64,000 bases of DNA from Acidobacteriaceae bacterium dw_441 (GCA_018449715.1 JAAVVA010000001.1:1550001-1614000), one strand, 5' to 3'; counted from the first letter of the stretch, positions 37,049-44,383 are shown. Program-made: numbers and translations. The notes: generated by a model from the letters alone, not told the origin.

Positions 37049-40000
37049 TTAGAAGTGCAGCTTGAGAGCCGCCTGCATCGAGCGCGGGCCTCCGGTTTGA
37101 TAGAGAGAGTTAAGTCCGCCGAGCTGATTATTCAACGTCCCGGAGGTTGTTCCGAAAAGATTGCCCTGTGTGAGGTTGTTGTAAACCGCTCCGTAGATCG
37201 GATGATTCAACACGTTGAAGGCCTCCATACGGAAGAGCAGACCGAAGCGATCATGAATTGGAAAATCACGCTGCACCGCTACATTGGCCTCGACCGCGTC
37301 GTAGCCTCTCACCGAGTTCCTGCCGGAGTTTCCTTCCACCGGCTGACCACCCGAGAGCGCCTCCGTGAAAGCCGCGGCGTTGATACGGCGACCGCTTGGC
37401 ACGGAGCTGTCCTGTACGTACACGGGAACTCCGGAGACGACATTCGGATGGTATGTGACCTGGAGTCCGCTTCCGGCTCCTATCGTTTGATAGCCAATAA
37501 GATCGATCGGCAAAGCGGAACGAGCACTCACGCGCGATACTAGGGACCAGTGCTTTAACGCCGCAGCGGCCAATGCGTTCTGGTAGCTGCCCGGCACGTC
37601 ATACGTCAGCGCCAGCTCGAAGTTATTACGGATGTCATAGTCCGAGGGTCCGCGAAGCTGTTCATAAACGGAAGCGTTGTTCGTTGCATCGTCAATGGAG
37701 TGCGACCAGGTGTAAGAAGCCAGCGCCTGAAGTCCCTGTGCCAATCGCCGATTGAACTGGACCTGAAAAGCGTTGTAGCTCGAAGAGGCTCCATTATTTG
37801 TCAGAACCAGATAAGAGTTAGGGCTGAAGTTGGTATTGCCCAGATAGTAGGGAATGTACTGCTTCGGAAGGTAGAGCTGCCTGGCGATCGAAGCCACATA
37901 GCTGAGGGTAAGGGTTTGATTCTGCCCAAGCCCCTGCTCCAACGCAGCGTTCCATTGCAGGCTATAGGGCGAGCTCAGATGCGGATTCATGGCATACACG
38001 CTTGCTCCATAAGGCGCGGCGGTATTAGGCGCGGGGATCGCATCGATCTGGGCCTGGGTCAGCGGAAACGCAATGCCGGAGGGCGTGATCGTAGCGGAGG
38101 AGCCTAAACCGCTGTATCCCTGGGATGCAGTCGTCGTGCCGACATCGAAGAAAAGACCGCCGCCGAGACGAAACACCGTCTCATAGCCGGGAGTCTGATG
38201 GACCTGGTACGCAAGACCAAAGCGCGGGGCGACGTTGCCATACCGTGTCTGCCACAGTTTCGTGCCCTTTGGAGCAACTTGTGCCGTGTAAGGGCTGTTC
38301 GTTGTGACTCCATAGGGATCATTCCCCGAATCATCATGAGGAGCCGGGTTTACGTCCCAGCGCAAGCCGAACGACAGGCTCAGACGCGATGTGGCCTTCC
38401 ACTCATCCTGCGCAAACGCAGAATAGTTTTCATAGACTGGTCGCATGGCCGCCGTGTATTTCTGAGCCACGATGCCAGCCATACTGTTGGAGTAAATCTG
38501 ATCCGGCGAAAGCACGTAGGCAAACTCATACAACGGAGGCCGCGACTCCGACGTGATCAGCCTGCGATAGTCGACGCCAAAGCGCAGCGAATGTCTTCCA
38601 AACGCGGTCGAGAACGTATCGACCACATTGATCTGCCGCTGGCGGGTCGCTGCCGGGGCAAGCGACATGCGGGCATGGATGTCATAAAAGAAGTTGAAGA
38701 TGAACGTGTCGCGCGTGGGATCGGCGAACCCCGGAATATCGGAAAGCGGGAACGATGTAGCGCCGCCAAAGTTATCCATCGTCTGAGCCGTGTCAGCGTC
38801 GTTGGCCGTAATGTTGAAGCGCAGATCGTTTGTCGCGCGAGCGGAAAAGATATTCGTTGCTCCCAGCGTTACAAGCTTCGTCTTTCCCTTGGAGGCATCC
38901 ACGGTAGCAAGATCGCCGGGGTCGCGCGTCGTAATGCTGGCCGGGGTGTAAGCCGCACGTCCGAAGATCTTGAAGCGGTCGCTGAAGCTGTGGTCCAGAC
39001 GCAGGCTGCTCGCGTCCAACTTGCTCGGACTCGCATACCCCGCAGTAAAGCTGCCCAGGGTTTCATAGTTCTTACCCGTGCCAGTCGTACCGCTGCGGTC
39101 CGGACCATTGGGAACCGGATAGGCATTGAAGATCTGCCTCAACTGCTGGCTGACAGCTGGGTCCTGCCGCAGCGCCATGCTGGGAACACCCGTCAGAGTC
39201 GCGGCCACAGGCGTGCGAAGCCGAAGACCTTCGTACGAGAAAAAGAAGAAGGTCTTGTCCCGGCCATCGTAGAGATGAGGAAGCCGCACGGGGCCGCCCA
39301 TCGTTCCTCCAAAATCGTTCTGGCGTTCAGCGATGCGTGGAAGTCCATTCCGTTTATTGAACGTGTTGTTGGCGTCCAGAGCATCGTTCCGCAAGTAGTC
39401 ATACGCTGTGCCGTGCAACTGATTCGTACCGGAGCGCGAGACGATGGAAAACTGGCCACCGGGCGTCCGTCCATACTCCGCCGAAAAACTGGACGTGGTT
39501 GCGCGAAACTCCTGAAGAGCATCCACCGACAAAAGACTCTGCGTCGTTCCCAGCACGGTTTCGTTAGGAGTAGTTCCGCTGAATCCTCCGCCAAACCCAA
39601 TGCCTCCCGGAGAAGCGCCCGTATTGGCTGCCACTCCATCCACCGTGAAGTAATTGCCCTCCGTGCGCTGACCGTTCACCGTGAACTCTCCACTCTCTCC
39701 ATTCCCGCTCGAGGGAACGACAGAAACGCCTGGAACCGCCGTCAGAAGAGATTGAAAGCTGCGACCATTCAGTGGAATGTTGGAGACGAACTGTCGATCG
39801 ATCACCGTGCTGACGGTCGCATCGGTGGTATTCATCTCAATTCCGCTGCCATCGACGACGACAGTCTGGTTCACGCCGCCGGGATGCAGAATGAAATCCA
39901 GCGTGACCTTGGCTGCAACGGCAATCGTCGTATTGTCAACGACTTGCGTCTCAAACCCTGAAGCCGAGACACTGACGCGATAGATGCCTGGCTTGAGCGC

Positions 40001-40207
40001 CGAAGCACTATAAAAGCCAGAGCCATTCGTTCTAGTAGAAATGGTTTCTTGGGTCTGCTGATTGACGATCTCAACCGAGGAACTGGGAACAGCCGCTTTG
40101 CTTGGATCTGACACAATGCCGACAATCTGGGCAGTCTGCGCCAGTAGAGTTGGGGAAATCAAGAGGCTTCCAAAAAGAATAAAAAAACATGGAAAACGCA
40201 GGGCCAT
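37049..40207 (-). CDS. TonB-dependent receptor, Oar type (TBDR6)
   Basis: A 1052-residue receptor with a signal peptide (FILFGSLLISPTLLAQ), a carboxypeptidase-regulatory-like domain (GIVSDPSKAAVPSSSVEI), a plug with NIPLNGRSFQSLLTAVPGV and FTVNGQRTEGNYFTVDGVA, and a barrel ending GGPRSMQAALKLHF. It is the third close paralogue with TBDR4 and TBDR5. AAAGG six bases before the ATG supports the start. Leader E (40276-40328) and promoter block E (40355-40383) precede it, and PepSY-C follows after 12 bp. A 587-codon frame is open on the opposite strand inside this gene, but it is a shadow of the receptor's codon bias. Confidence 0.93.
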   Translation of the reverse strand: MALRFPCFFILFGSLLISPTLLAQTAQIVGIVSDPSKAAVPSSSVEIVNQQTQETISTRTNGSGFYSASALKPGIYRVSVSASGFETQVVDNTTIAVAAKVTLDFILHPGGVNQTVVVDGSGIEMNTTDATVSTVIDRQFVSNIPLNGRSFQSLLTAVPGVSVVPSSGNGESGEFTVNGQRTEGNYFTVDGVAANTGASPGGIGFGGGFSGTTPNETVLGTTQSLLSVDALQEFRATTSSFSAEYGRTPGGQFSIVSRSGTNQLHGTAYDYLRNDALDANNTFNKRNGLPRIAERQNDFGGTMGGPVRLPHLYDGRDKTFFFFSYEGLRLRTPVAATLTGVPSMALRQDPAVSQQLRQIFNAYPVPNGPDRSGTTGTGKNYETLGSFTAGYASPSKLDASSLRLDHSFSDRFKIFGRAAYTPASITTRDPGDLATVDASKGKTKLVTLGATNIFSARATNDLRFNITANDADTAQTMDNFGGATSFPLSDIPGFADPTRDTFIFNFFYDIHARMSLAPAATRQRQINVVDTFSTAFGRHSLRFGVDYRRLITSESRPPLYEFAYVLSPDQIYSNSMAGIVAQKYTAAMRPVYENYSAFAQDEWKATSRLSLSFGLRWDVNPAPHDDSGNDPYGVTTNSPYTAQVAPKGTKLWQTRYGNVAPRFGLAYQVHQTPGYETVFRLGGGLFFDVGTTTASQGYSGLGSSATITPSGIAFPLTQAQIDAIPAPNTAAPYGASVYAMNPHLSSPYSLQWNAALEQGLGQNQTLTLSYVASIARQLYLPKQYIPYYLGNTNFSPNSYLVLTNNGASSSYNAFQVQFNRRLAQGLQALASYTWSHSIDDATNNASVYEQLRGPSDYDIRNNFELALTYDVPGSYQNALAAAALKHWSLVSRVSARSALPIDLIGYQTIGAGSGLQVTYHPNVVSGVPVYVQDSSVPSGRRINAAAFTEALSGGQPVEGNSGRNSVRGYDAVEANVAVQRDFPIHDRFGLLFRMEAFNVLNHPIYGAVYNNLTQGNLFGTTSGTLNNQLGGLNSLYQTGGPRSMQAALKLHF

Positions 40208-40275
40208 TTCATACCTTTCGTAAGTACGCGGCCGCGTATCCGCCTATGATGAGGAAGTCGTCAGCCTTCGGGTTT

Positions 40276-40328
40276 TCGATCTCGGGGCCTTCGCAGTGCG
40301 CTTCGCCAAAAGGACAGCCGCGAGGCCC
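40276..40328 (-). ncRNA. Structured leader element, copy E (upstream of TBDR6)
   Basis: Minus strand: GGGCCTCGC (40328-40320) pairs with GCGAAGGCCC (40294-40285) with one bulged A. The loop contains CTGTCCTTTTGGCGAAGC, and after one base GAGATCGA follows (40283-40276). It lies 69 bases before the receptor start codon and about 27 bases downstream of the -10 box of block E. Confidence 0.75.
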
Positions 40329-40354
40329 TTCAATAACTTCTGTGGACAATGTCC

Positions 40355-40383
40355 AATATACGACGAAAATGGTCGCAAATAAA
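40355..40383 (-). promoter_or_regulatory. Promoter/operator block E (TBDR6-PepSY-C transcript)
   Basis: Minus strand: TTTATT (40383-40378), 17 bases, TATATT (40360-40355), with the GAC-N7-GTC dyad at 40362-40374. A 13-bp palindrome TGGACAATGTCCA (40343-40355) overlaps the expected transcript start. The match to block B is near-identical over TGCGACCA...TATATTGGA. Confidence 0.6.
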
Positions 40384-40443
40384 CTCCAATGCAGTTCTTC
40401 TCGTCGATCCGAAGGTGTCATGATGACCGCTATTCCGGCACGA

Positions 40444-40477
40444 AGAGAAGTGCTCATCTAAGAGAAGTGCTCATCTA
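40444..40477. repeat. Perfect tandem duplication of 17 bp
   Basis: AGAGAAGTGCTCATCTA occurs twice back to back (40444-40460 and 40461-40477). It looks like a recent slippage duplication in non-coding DNA upstream of block E. The stretch 40478-40685 holds nothing else that I can name. Confidence 0.8.
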
Positions 40478-40685
40478 TATGAGTTAAGACTAGGTCCTCA
40501 AAGGAGAATATCCGCTTGATGCCTCAGCGCCTAGCACGCCTTTTTCCCTAGGAAGGATTCCCGGGGAAAAGGATGACTTTTTTCCTGATTCCCCTTTTCA
40601 AGTGTTGCCTAAATTCCCACCATCACGAGCGGTTCTAATTTATCGCTCAGCTCCGCAGACATTTCAACGTAAAACTGTAAAAGCC

Positions 40686-40742
40686 AAATTCGGTGATAGT
40701 GGTTTCAACGAACGGTGATAGTAAACCACTATCACCGAATTT
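40686..40742. repeat. 20-bp perfect inverted repeat with third half-copy in loop
   Basis: Arms 40686-40705 (starting AAATTCGGTGATAGT) and 40723-40742 are exact reverse complements, separated by 17 bases. The loop itself contains CGGTGATAGT again, in direct orientation with the left arm. There is no T-run after it and no gene directly in front of it, so a terminator is unlikely. A recombination site, a miniature element or a protein-binding array are alternatives. It borders the fragment zone at 40.8-42.3 kb. Confidence 0.8.
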
Positions 40743-40797
40743 TGAAAAAGCCCGCGACGAAGCTAGGACCGGCGAGCACGCTACTTGGAGGTTCACA

Positions 40798-41192
40798 GTG
40801 AAATTGTGGTCTGAGTTAACCTACGCAGTGAGGAATCTTCTTCCGTCTGGACGTACTAACTTTTCTTTCAATCTAATCTCAATGCTCGGACTGATACTGC
40901 TGTCAGCAGCAGGTTCTTGAGCGGCTATGTCCTGGGAACGGTAACCGACTCGAGCGGCGCGACGATTCCGGGAGCGGAAATCCGCATTGAAAACAACGGC
41001 ACGCATGTCGTTCGACAGGCTATCTACGACGAAAGCGGTGCCTCCGGGCATTGGGTGGAGAACAGCGGGCACGATCCGTTCGCAATCCTTGGAGTTTGCT
41101 TGTTGCTTGCTCTTGTATCCGCGGTGGCCTGCCTGCTGCCAGCGAGTCACGCCGCGTCAGTCGACCCGATGGCCGCACTGCGGCACGAGTGA
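40798..41192 (+). pseudogene. Mosaic of ABC permease (MacB/ADOP type) ends and a TonB-receptor N terminus
   Basis: GTG 40798 (GGAGG six bases upstream) begins KLWSELTYAVRNLL, like the N terminus of an acidobacterial MacB/FtsX-type permease. This runs into a receptor-like signal peptide (FNLISMLGLILLSAAGS) that stops at 40918. In the next frame it continues as a carboxypeptidase-regulatory-like start (GYVLGTVTDSSGATIPGAE). The second frame then changes at about 41045 into DPFAILGVCLLLALVSAV and ends CLLPASHAASVDPMAALRHE, the typical C-terminal helix and tail of the same permease family. It is best explained as a decayed permease gene with an inserted or recombined receptor fragment; no product is expected to work. 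Confidence 0.65.
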
Positions 41193-41516
41193 AAAATCAC
41201 GGATTGGATCCAATACCGTGTGCACGGCAACATCGCTTCTCAATTGCGCAAGATTGGCAGCCAGAAGTTGGCAATCACGTTCGCCTGGTACCTGTTCAGC
41301 CAATGATTCGGCTCTTTCGAGATAAGCTACTGAGTTCGCCGCCTCGTTCATCAGACCAGCAGCTCTCGCCAAGGCCTCGTAGGCGTAGCCTAGGTGAAAC
41401 GGTTCGAGATTCCTGCTGTAGTCAAGGCATATCCGCGCATGGCGAATCGCTTCCTGGGCGTTCCCGATCAACGCTTGAATTCGAGAGGTCTGCCAGTAGC
41501 CGACAGGCTCGACAGG
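41157..41516 (-). pseudogene. C-terminal fragment of a helical (TPR-like) protein
   Basis: The open stretch encodes AIRHARICLDYSRNLEPFHL and GYAYEALARAAGLMNEAANS, then ERDCQLLAANLAQL. This resembles the last repeats of a family of small tetratricopeptide-like hypothetical proteins. An in-frame stop lies upstream at 41517-41519 and no start or N-terminal part is present. Its tail overlaps the permease fragment on the other strand. I treat it as a remnant. Confidence 0.4.
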
Positions 41517-41573
41517 TTATCAGTAACGAAATATCGGCTTCGTGGAAGGAATCAATTTTGCACTCATCGAGGA

Positions 41574-41776
41574 TCAGTGGCTCTGCATCACGTGTCCATT
41601 ACTTTTTTTGTTGGGCAAAGATGCAACGAACGCATTTATCGCCTGAACAACATCAGCGTCTTTATTCTGAAAAAAGTAGTGGTCGGCATTCTCGATCCTG
41701 ATGATGTGTGCTTGAGGTATCTTGATCTCGAAGGCACTGACTTGGTCCTCCATGGTGCGCCTAAAAACCGAAAGAT
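41574..41776 (-). pseudogene. C-terminal fragment of an alpha/beta hydrolase
   Basis: The frame ending at TGA 41576-41574 encodes IPQAHIIRIENADHYFFQNK, then DADVVQAINAFVASLP. This is the typical catalytic-histidine loop and last helix of alpha/beta hydrolases (the His in NADHYFF would be catalytic). The nucleophile half of the enzyme is absent: upstream the sequence runs into the broken integrase. An internal ATG at 41753 could yield a 59-residue peptide, unlikely to fold. Confidence 0.6.
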
Positions 41777-42315
41777 CTAGCTCTTCGTCTCGTGTACTCG
41801 TTTTGCTACATCTCGAGCGCCGCGACCCTCTACATCAAGCATCAGTTCTCGGATCTCCCCCGGTGTTACCTCATCGATAGGTTTGTGGCCGTACTTCGTG
41901 AAAACATCCGTTTCGAGTCGGCGCATCGTGGTTGCCGCGTGCCGAGCCGATTTGCCGACCGACCATCGAATCCACCACTTGCGGGCGACGCTTTCGAAAC
42001 TTGTCTCCTGCTCCCTCATCCGCTGTTGCTCATCGTTCTGTTTCGCTTCAGAGAGAGCTCGCCGTTCAGCCATTGGATCGATCCCGGATGCGAGTTTCTT
42101 ATAAGCGTCGCGACAGAGATCGCGTGCAGCGGACAGGTCGCATCTGGGTATTCTCCGAACGCCATGAGTTGCTCTTTGCCACCCATGAAGTACCGAAAGC
42201 GCCACAGCTTCGAGCCATTGGTTTTGACCAGAAGGAACACCCCATCCCGGTCATACATCTTGTAATTGCGTGCTCCAGGTTTTGCAGTACGGATCGCTGT
42301 ATCTGAAAGAGCCAT
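41777..42315 (-). pseudogene. P4-type tyrosine integrase, frameshifted and lacking the catalytic domain
   Basis: The first frame (ATG 42315) encodes the DUF4102 arm-binding domain: LSDTAIRTAKPGARNYKMYD, GVFLLVKTNGSKLWRFRY and LMAFGEYPD. After a frameshift near 42145 the next frame continues LCRDAYKKLASGIDPMAERR, then the SAM-like core-binding domain TSFESVARKWWIRWSVGKSA and ends GARDVAKRVHETKS. The catalytic domain with the R-H-R-Y residues is missing; the sequence changes abruptly into a hydrolase fragment. It starts 195 bp from the 3' end of tRNA-Gln on the same strand, the standard position for an island integrase. Confidence 0.85.
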
Positions 42316-42507
42316 CCTCCCGAAAAGCAGAGGTATCGACCGGTACCCCGCTTTTTGGCGAGTGGTACCCCGGATCGGTACCCCGATATTTTCACGGCAT
42401 AAGCCGGACGTTATCGCACGCTAGCTGACACTAAATCCACGTAACCTATTTATTTTTATGAGTTACTGCTATGCGAGGAAGTCCGAAGAAGAACGGATGA
42501 TTTGGAT

Positions 42508-42523
42508 ATTGGTTGCCTCCCAG
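42508..42523 (-). repeat. tRNA-Gln 3'-end repeat: proposed tRNA-side attachment site
   Basis: These 16 bases (CCA end, discriminator, 3' acceptor strand and three T-stem positions of tRNA-Gln plus two flanking bases) recur exactly at 18086-18101 in the same orientation. Together the two copies bracket a 24.4-kb region. Confidence 0.65.
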
Positions 42524-42583
42524 GGATTCGAACCCCGATTGATCGGTTCAGAGCCGACTGTCCTACCATTGAACGAGGAGGCA
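42510..42583 (-). tRNA. tRNA-Gln (anticodon CTG), CCA encoded
   Basis: The 74 bases fold as a complete cloverleaf: acceptor TGCCTCC/GGAGGCA, D-arm GTTC/GGAC, anticodon stem GTCGG/CCGAT with loop CTCTGAA (anticodon CTG, reading CAG), T-arm CGGGG/CCCTG with loop TTCGAAT, discriminator A and an encoded CCA. It is intact and probably functional. Its 3' end appears to be the integration target of the flanking island. Confidence 0.95.
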
Positions 42584-42707
42584 ACAGGTTTGCTTGGAGT
42601 CGCTGAATTCGCTGCCTTAAGGCTGCTCAATTCTGCTGACGTCCTACTCTTTTGAGTGTACGGATTCTTTACGTTTTGGTCAAACGGTAGAGAACTACAA
42701 TCTCTGT

Positions 42708-43202
42708 ATGGACTACGAGATAGGTGTTCTTTTTCTGAAGGCTTCGAGCGAGAAACTCGGGGCGATGACCGGGTTCCTCGCAAGCTGCTTGAACCGGCTA
42801 AGTGATGAGCAGGTCTGGCAACGTAGAAGCGTCCATGAGAATACGGTTGGAAACCTCGTGCTGCATCTCTGTGGCAATGCGCGCCAGTGGATCATGCACG
42901 GAGTCGGCGAGGCGACAGACGTCCGGGTGCGAGATGAGGAGTTCAGCGCGGAAGGCGGCCTCGGCCCGGCGGAGCTGCTCCGGACCTTCGAGCAGACGAT
43001 GCAGGAGGCACGCGCCGTGATCGATTCCCTTCCTCCGGAAAGGCTGCTCGACCGAACCGTCCCGCAAGGGCGAGAGGTCACAAAGCTGGAGGCGATCCAC
43101 CAGGTCGTCGGACACGTCCAGCAGCATGTAGGGCAAATTATCCTGCTGACTAAACAGATTTGCGGGACCGATCTGGACCTGACGATCCCGCGACCACGCT
43201 AA
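42708..43202 (+). CDS. DinB-like (DUF1572) protein
   Basis: A 164-residue four-helix protein of the DinB/YfiT-like superfamily, putative metal-dependent enzymes or thiol-linked transferases with uncertain roles. The three expected metal-ligand histidines are visible in HLCGNARQW (about residue 53), and HQVVGHVQQHVGQI near 131-139. The N terminus FLKASSEKLGAMTGFLASCL matches the first helix. It is the first intact gene on the right side of tRNA-Gln and is read rightwards. The VWFA gene converges on it with 8 bp between the stops. Confidence 0.85.
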   Translation: MDYEIGVLFLKASSEKLGAMTGFLASCLNRLSDEQVWQRRSVHENTVGNLVLHLCGNARQWIMHGVGEATDVRVRDEEFSAEGGLGPAELLRTFEQTMQEARAVIDSLPPERLLDRTVPQGREVTKLEAIHQVVGHVQQHVGQIILLTKQICGTDLDLTIPRPR

Positions 43203-43210
43203 GCGCCTTC

Positions 43211-44383
43211 CTACTCGACCTCGTTCTTCGCCCGGTAGCCATCGCGAGCGATCACCGAGTACTTCAGTGGCTTGTGCTTCTCGTCCTGCATTTGGAGCGG
43301 GTGACCTTCGTTATCGACCAGCTTGACCTGAATACGCCGATACGTCCCGTCGTTCTTATTGTTCGTCGGACGATAAGTCAGGACGTACTCGTTGCGAATC
43401 GAATCGTTGATCTGCGCGAAGACGTCAGGCAGAGCCCCCTGGAACATCGGGTTGAAGCTGAGCCCCCCGGTCATCTGGGCGAAGGTCTTCATCTGGTTTT
43501 CCGCCTGCAGATAGTCCATACGGGTAATCGGCCCCATGCCTCCGCGAGCGTCCACCAGCTCGCGTACCAGCGCTCCGGTTCCGATGGAGAAGATGGTGAC
43601 GTTGGGTGTCGCCTTGATCTTCGCGAGAATCTTGTCGAGGTTGATGCGCGAGAAGGTATCCCGCCCCGTGCCGATCAGGATGATGTACTTGCGGCCTTCG
43701 ATGCGGCTGACGCGGTCGAGCGTCTCATAGAGGGCGTCGAAGAGGTTCGTGTCAGAAAAGCCGGGAATGACCAGAGTATTCAGGGCGCTGCCAACGGCCT
43801 GTTTATTGTTGGTGAAGTCCGTGAGGATGTGGGTCTTCAGGTCGTAGGTGACAACGGCCACATAGTCGTCCGGGCGCAGCGTGTTGAAGAAGCTGAACGA
43901 GGCGTTCTGCATATCGCGGATGAAGTAGTAGCTGTTAGCCGCGAACTCAAGCAGCATAACCGCCGTAATAGGAGCCTGTGCCATGCGGACGCTGGTAACG
44001 GTCTGGGGAGTCCCGTCTTCCAGCACCTGGAAGTTGCCAGCCTTCAAACCGGGGACAAACTGGTGGGTCTTGTCGAGAATCACGTTGACGTCCAAGTTGA
44101 CTATAGGGACGTCGACGCGAAGCGAATAGGTCTCGTTATTGGGATTCTTGACCTTGGGCTCGGGCGGAGCGACCGGAGCAGGCGGAGGCTCGTCTGTGGG
44201 CTCCTTCTTCTTTTTGAGAACGATAGGGCCCGAGTCGGTCATGGGACCGGCGGAGTCGTCGGCGGGCTGCTGCGCGGGAGGCTTCTGTTGCTGTTGCTGG
44301 TCCTGCGCAGGGAGCATGGATGGAGACAGAAAGAGGGCAAGAGCGACAGGAAGGACAGAGATTCGCGCCAGGGGTGTCATCAT
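43211..44383 (-). CDS. VWFA-related protein of acidobacterial type (TIGR03436-like)
   Basis: A 390-residue exported protein: signal peptide ending SMLPAQ, a Q/P/K-rich linker (about 27-85), then a von Willebrand A-like domain starting VPIVNLDVNVILDKTHQFVP, with FQVLEDGTPQTV typical of the acidobacterial family. The strand that should carry the metal-binding DxSxS reads VMLLEFAANSYYF, so the MIDAS is degenerate. Later blocks DTNLFDALYETLDRV, KYIILIGTGRDTFS and IRNEYVLTYRPTN fit the family. These proteins are abundant in Acidobacteria and of unknown function; surface or periplasmic protein binding is usually presumed. The gene diverges from the S55-domain gene with about 120 bp between starts. 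Confidence 0.88.
   Translation of the reverse strand: MMTPLARISVLPVALALFLSPSMLPAQDQQQQQKPPAQQPADDSAGPMTDSGPIVLKKKKEPTDEPPPAPVAPPEPKVKNPNNETYSLRVDVPIVNLDVNVILDKTHQFVPGLKAGNFQVLEDGTPQTVTSVRMAQAPITAVMLLEFAANSYYFIRDMQNASFSFFNTLRPDDYVAVVTYDLKTHILTDFTNNKQAVGSALNTLVIPGFSDTNLFDALYETLDRVSRIEGRKYIILIGTGRDTFSRINLDKILAKIKATPNVTIFSIGTGALVRELVDARGGMGPITRMDYLQAENQMKTFAQMTGGLSFNPMFQGALPDVFAQINDSIRNEYVLTYRPTNNKNDGTYRRIQVKLVDNEGHPLQMQDEKHKPLKYSVIARDGYRAKNEVE

Noticed and set aside
38198..39961. 587-codon plus-strand frame opposite TBDR6
   Set aside because: No family resemblance, basic low-complexity composition and complete overlap with a clear receptor gene; it is an antisense shadow.
27201..40307. Reading GGCGAAG and GAGATCGA as -35 and -10 boxes of an ECF promoter controlled by the neighbouring sigma factor
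   Set aside because: The spacing between them varies from 13 to 16 bases and the intervening sequence forms half of a conserved hairpin in every copy; ECF promoters keep a nearly fixed spacer.
40209..40457. 82-codon minus-strand frame with a hydrophobic stretch upstream of TBDR6
   Set aside because: It covers leader E and promoter block E, has no ribosome site and matches nothing I recognise.
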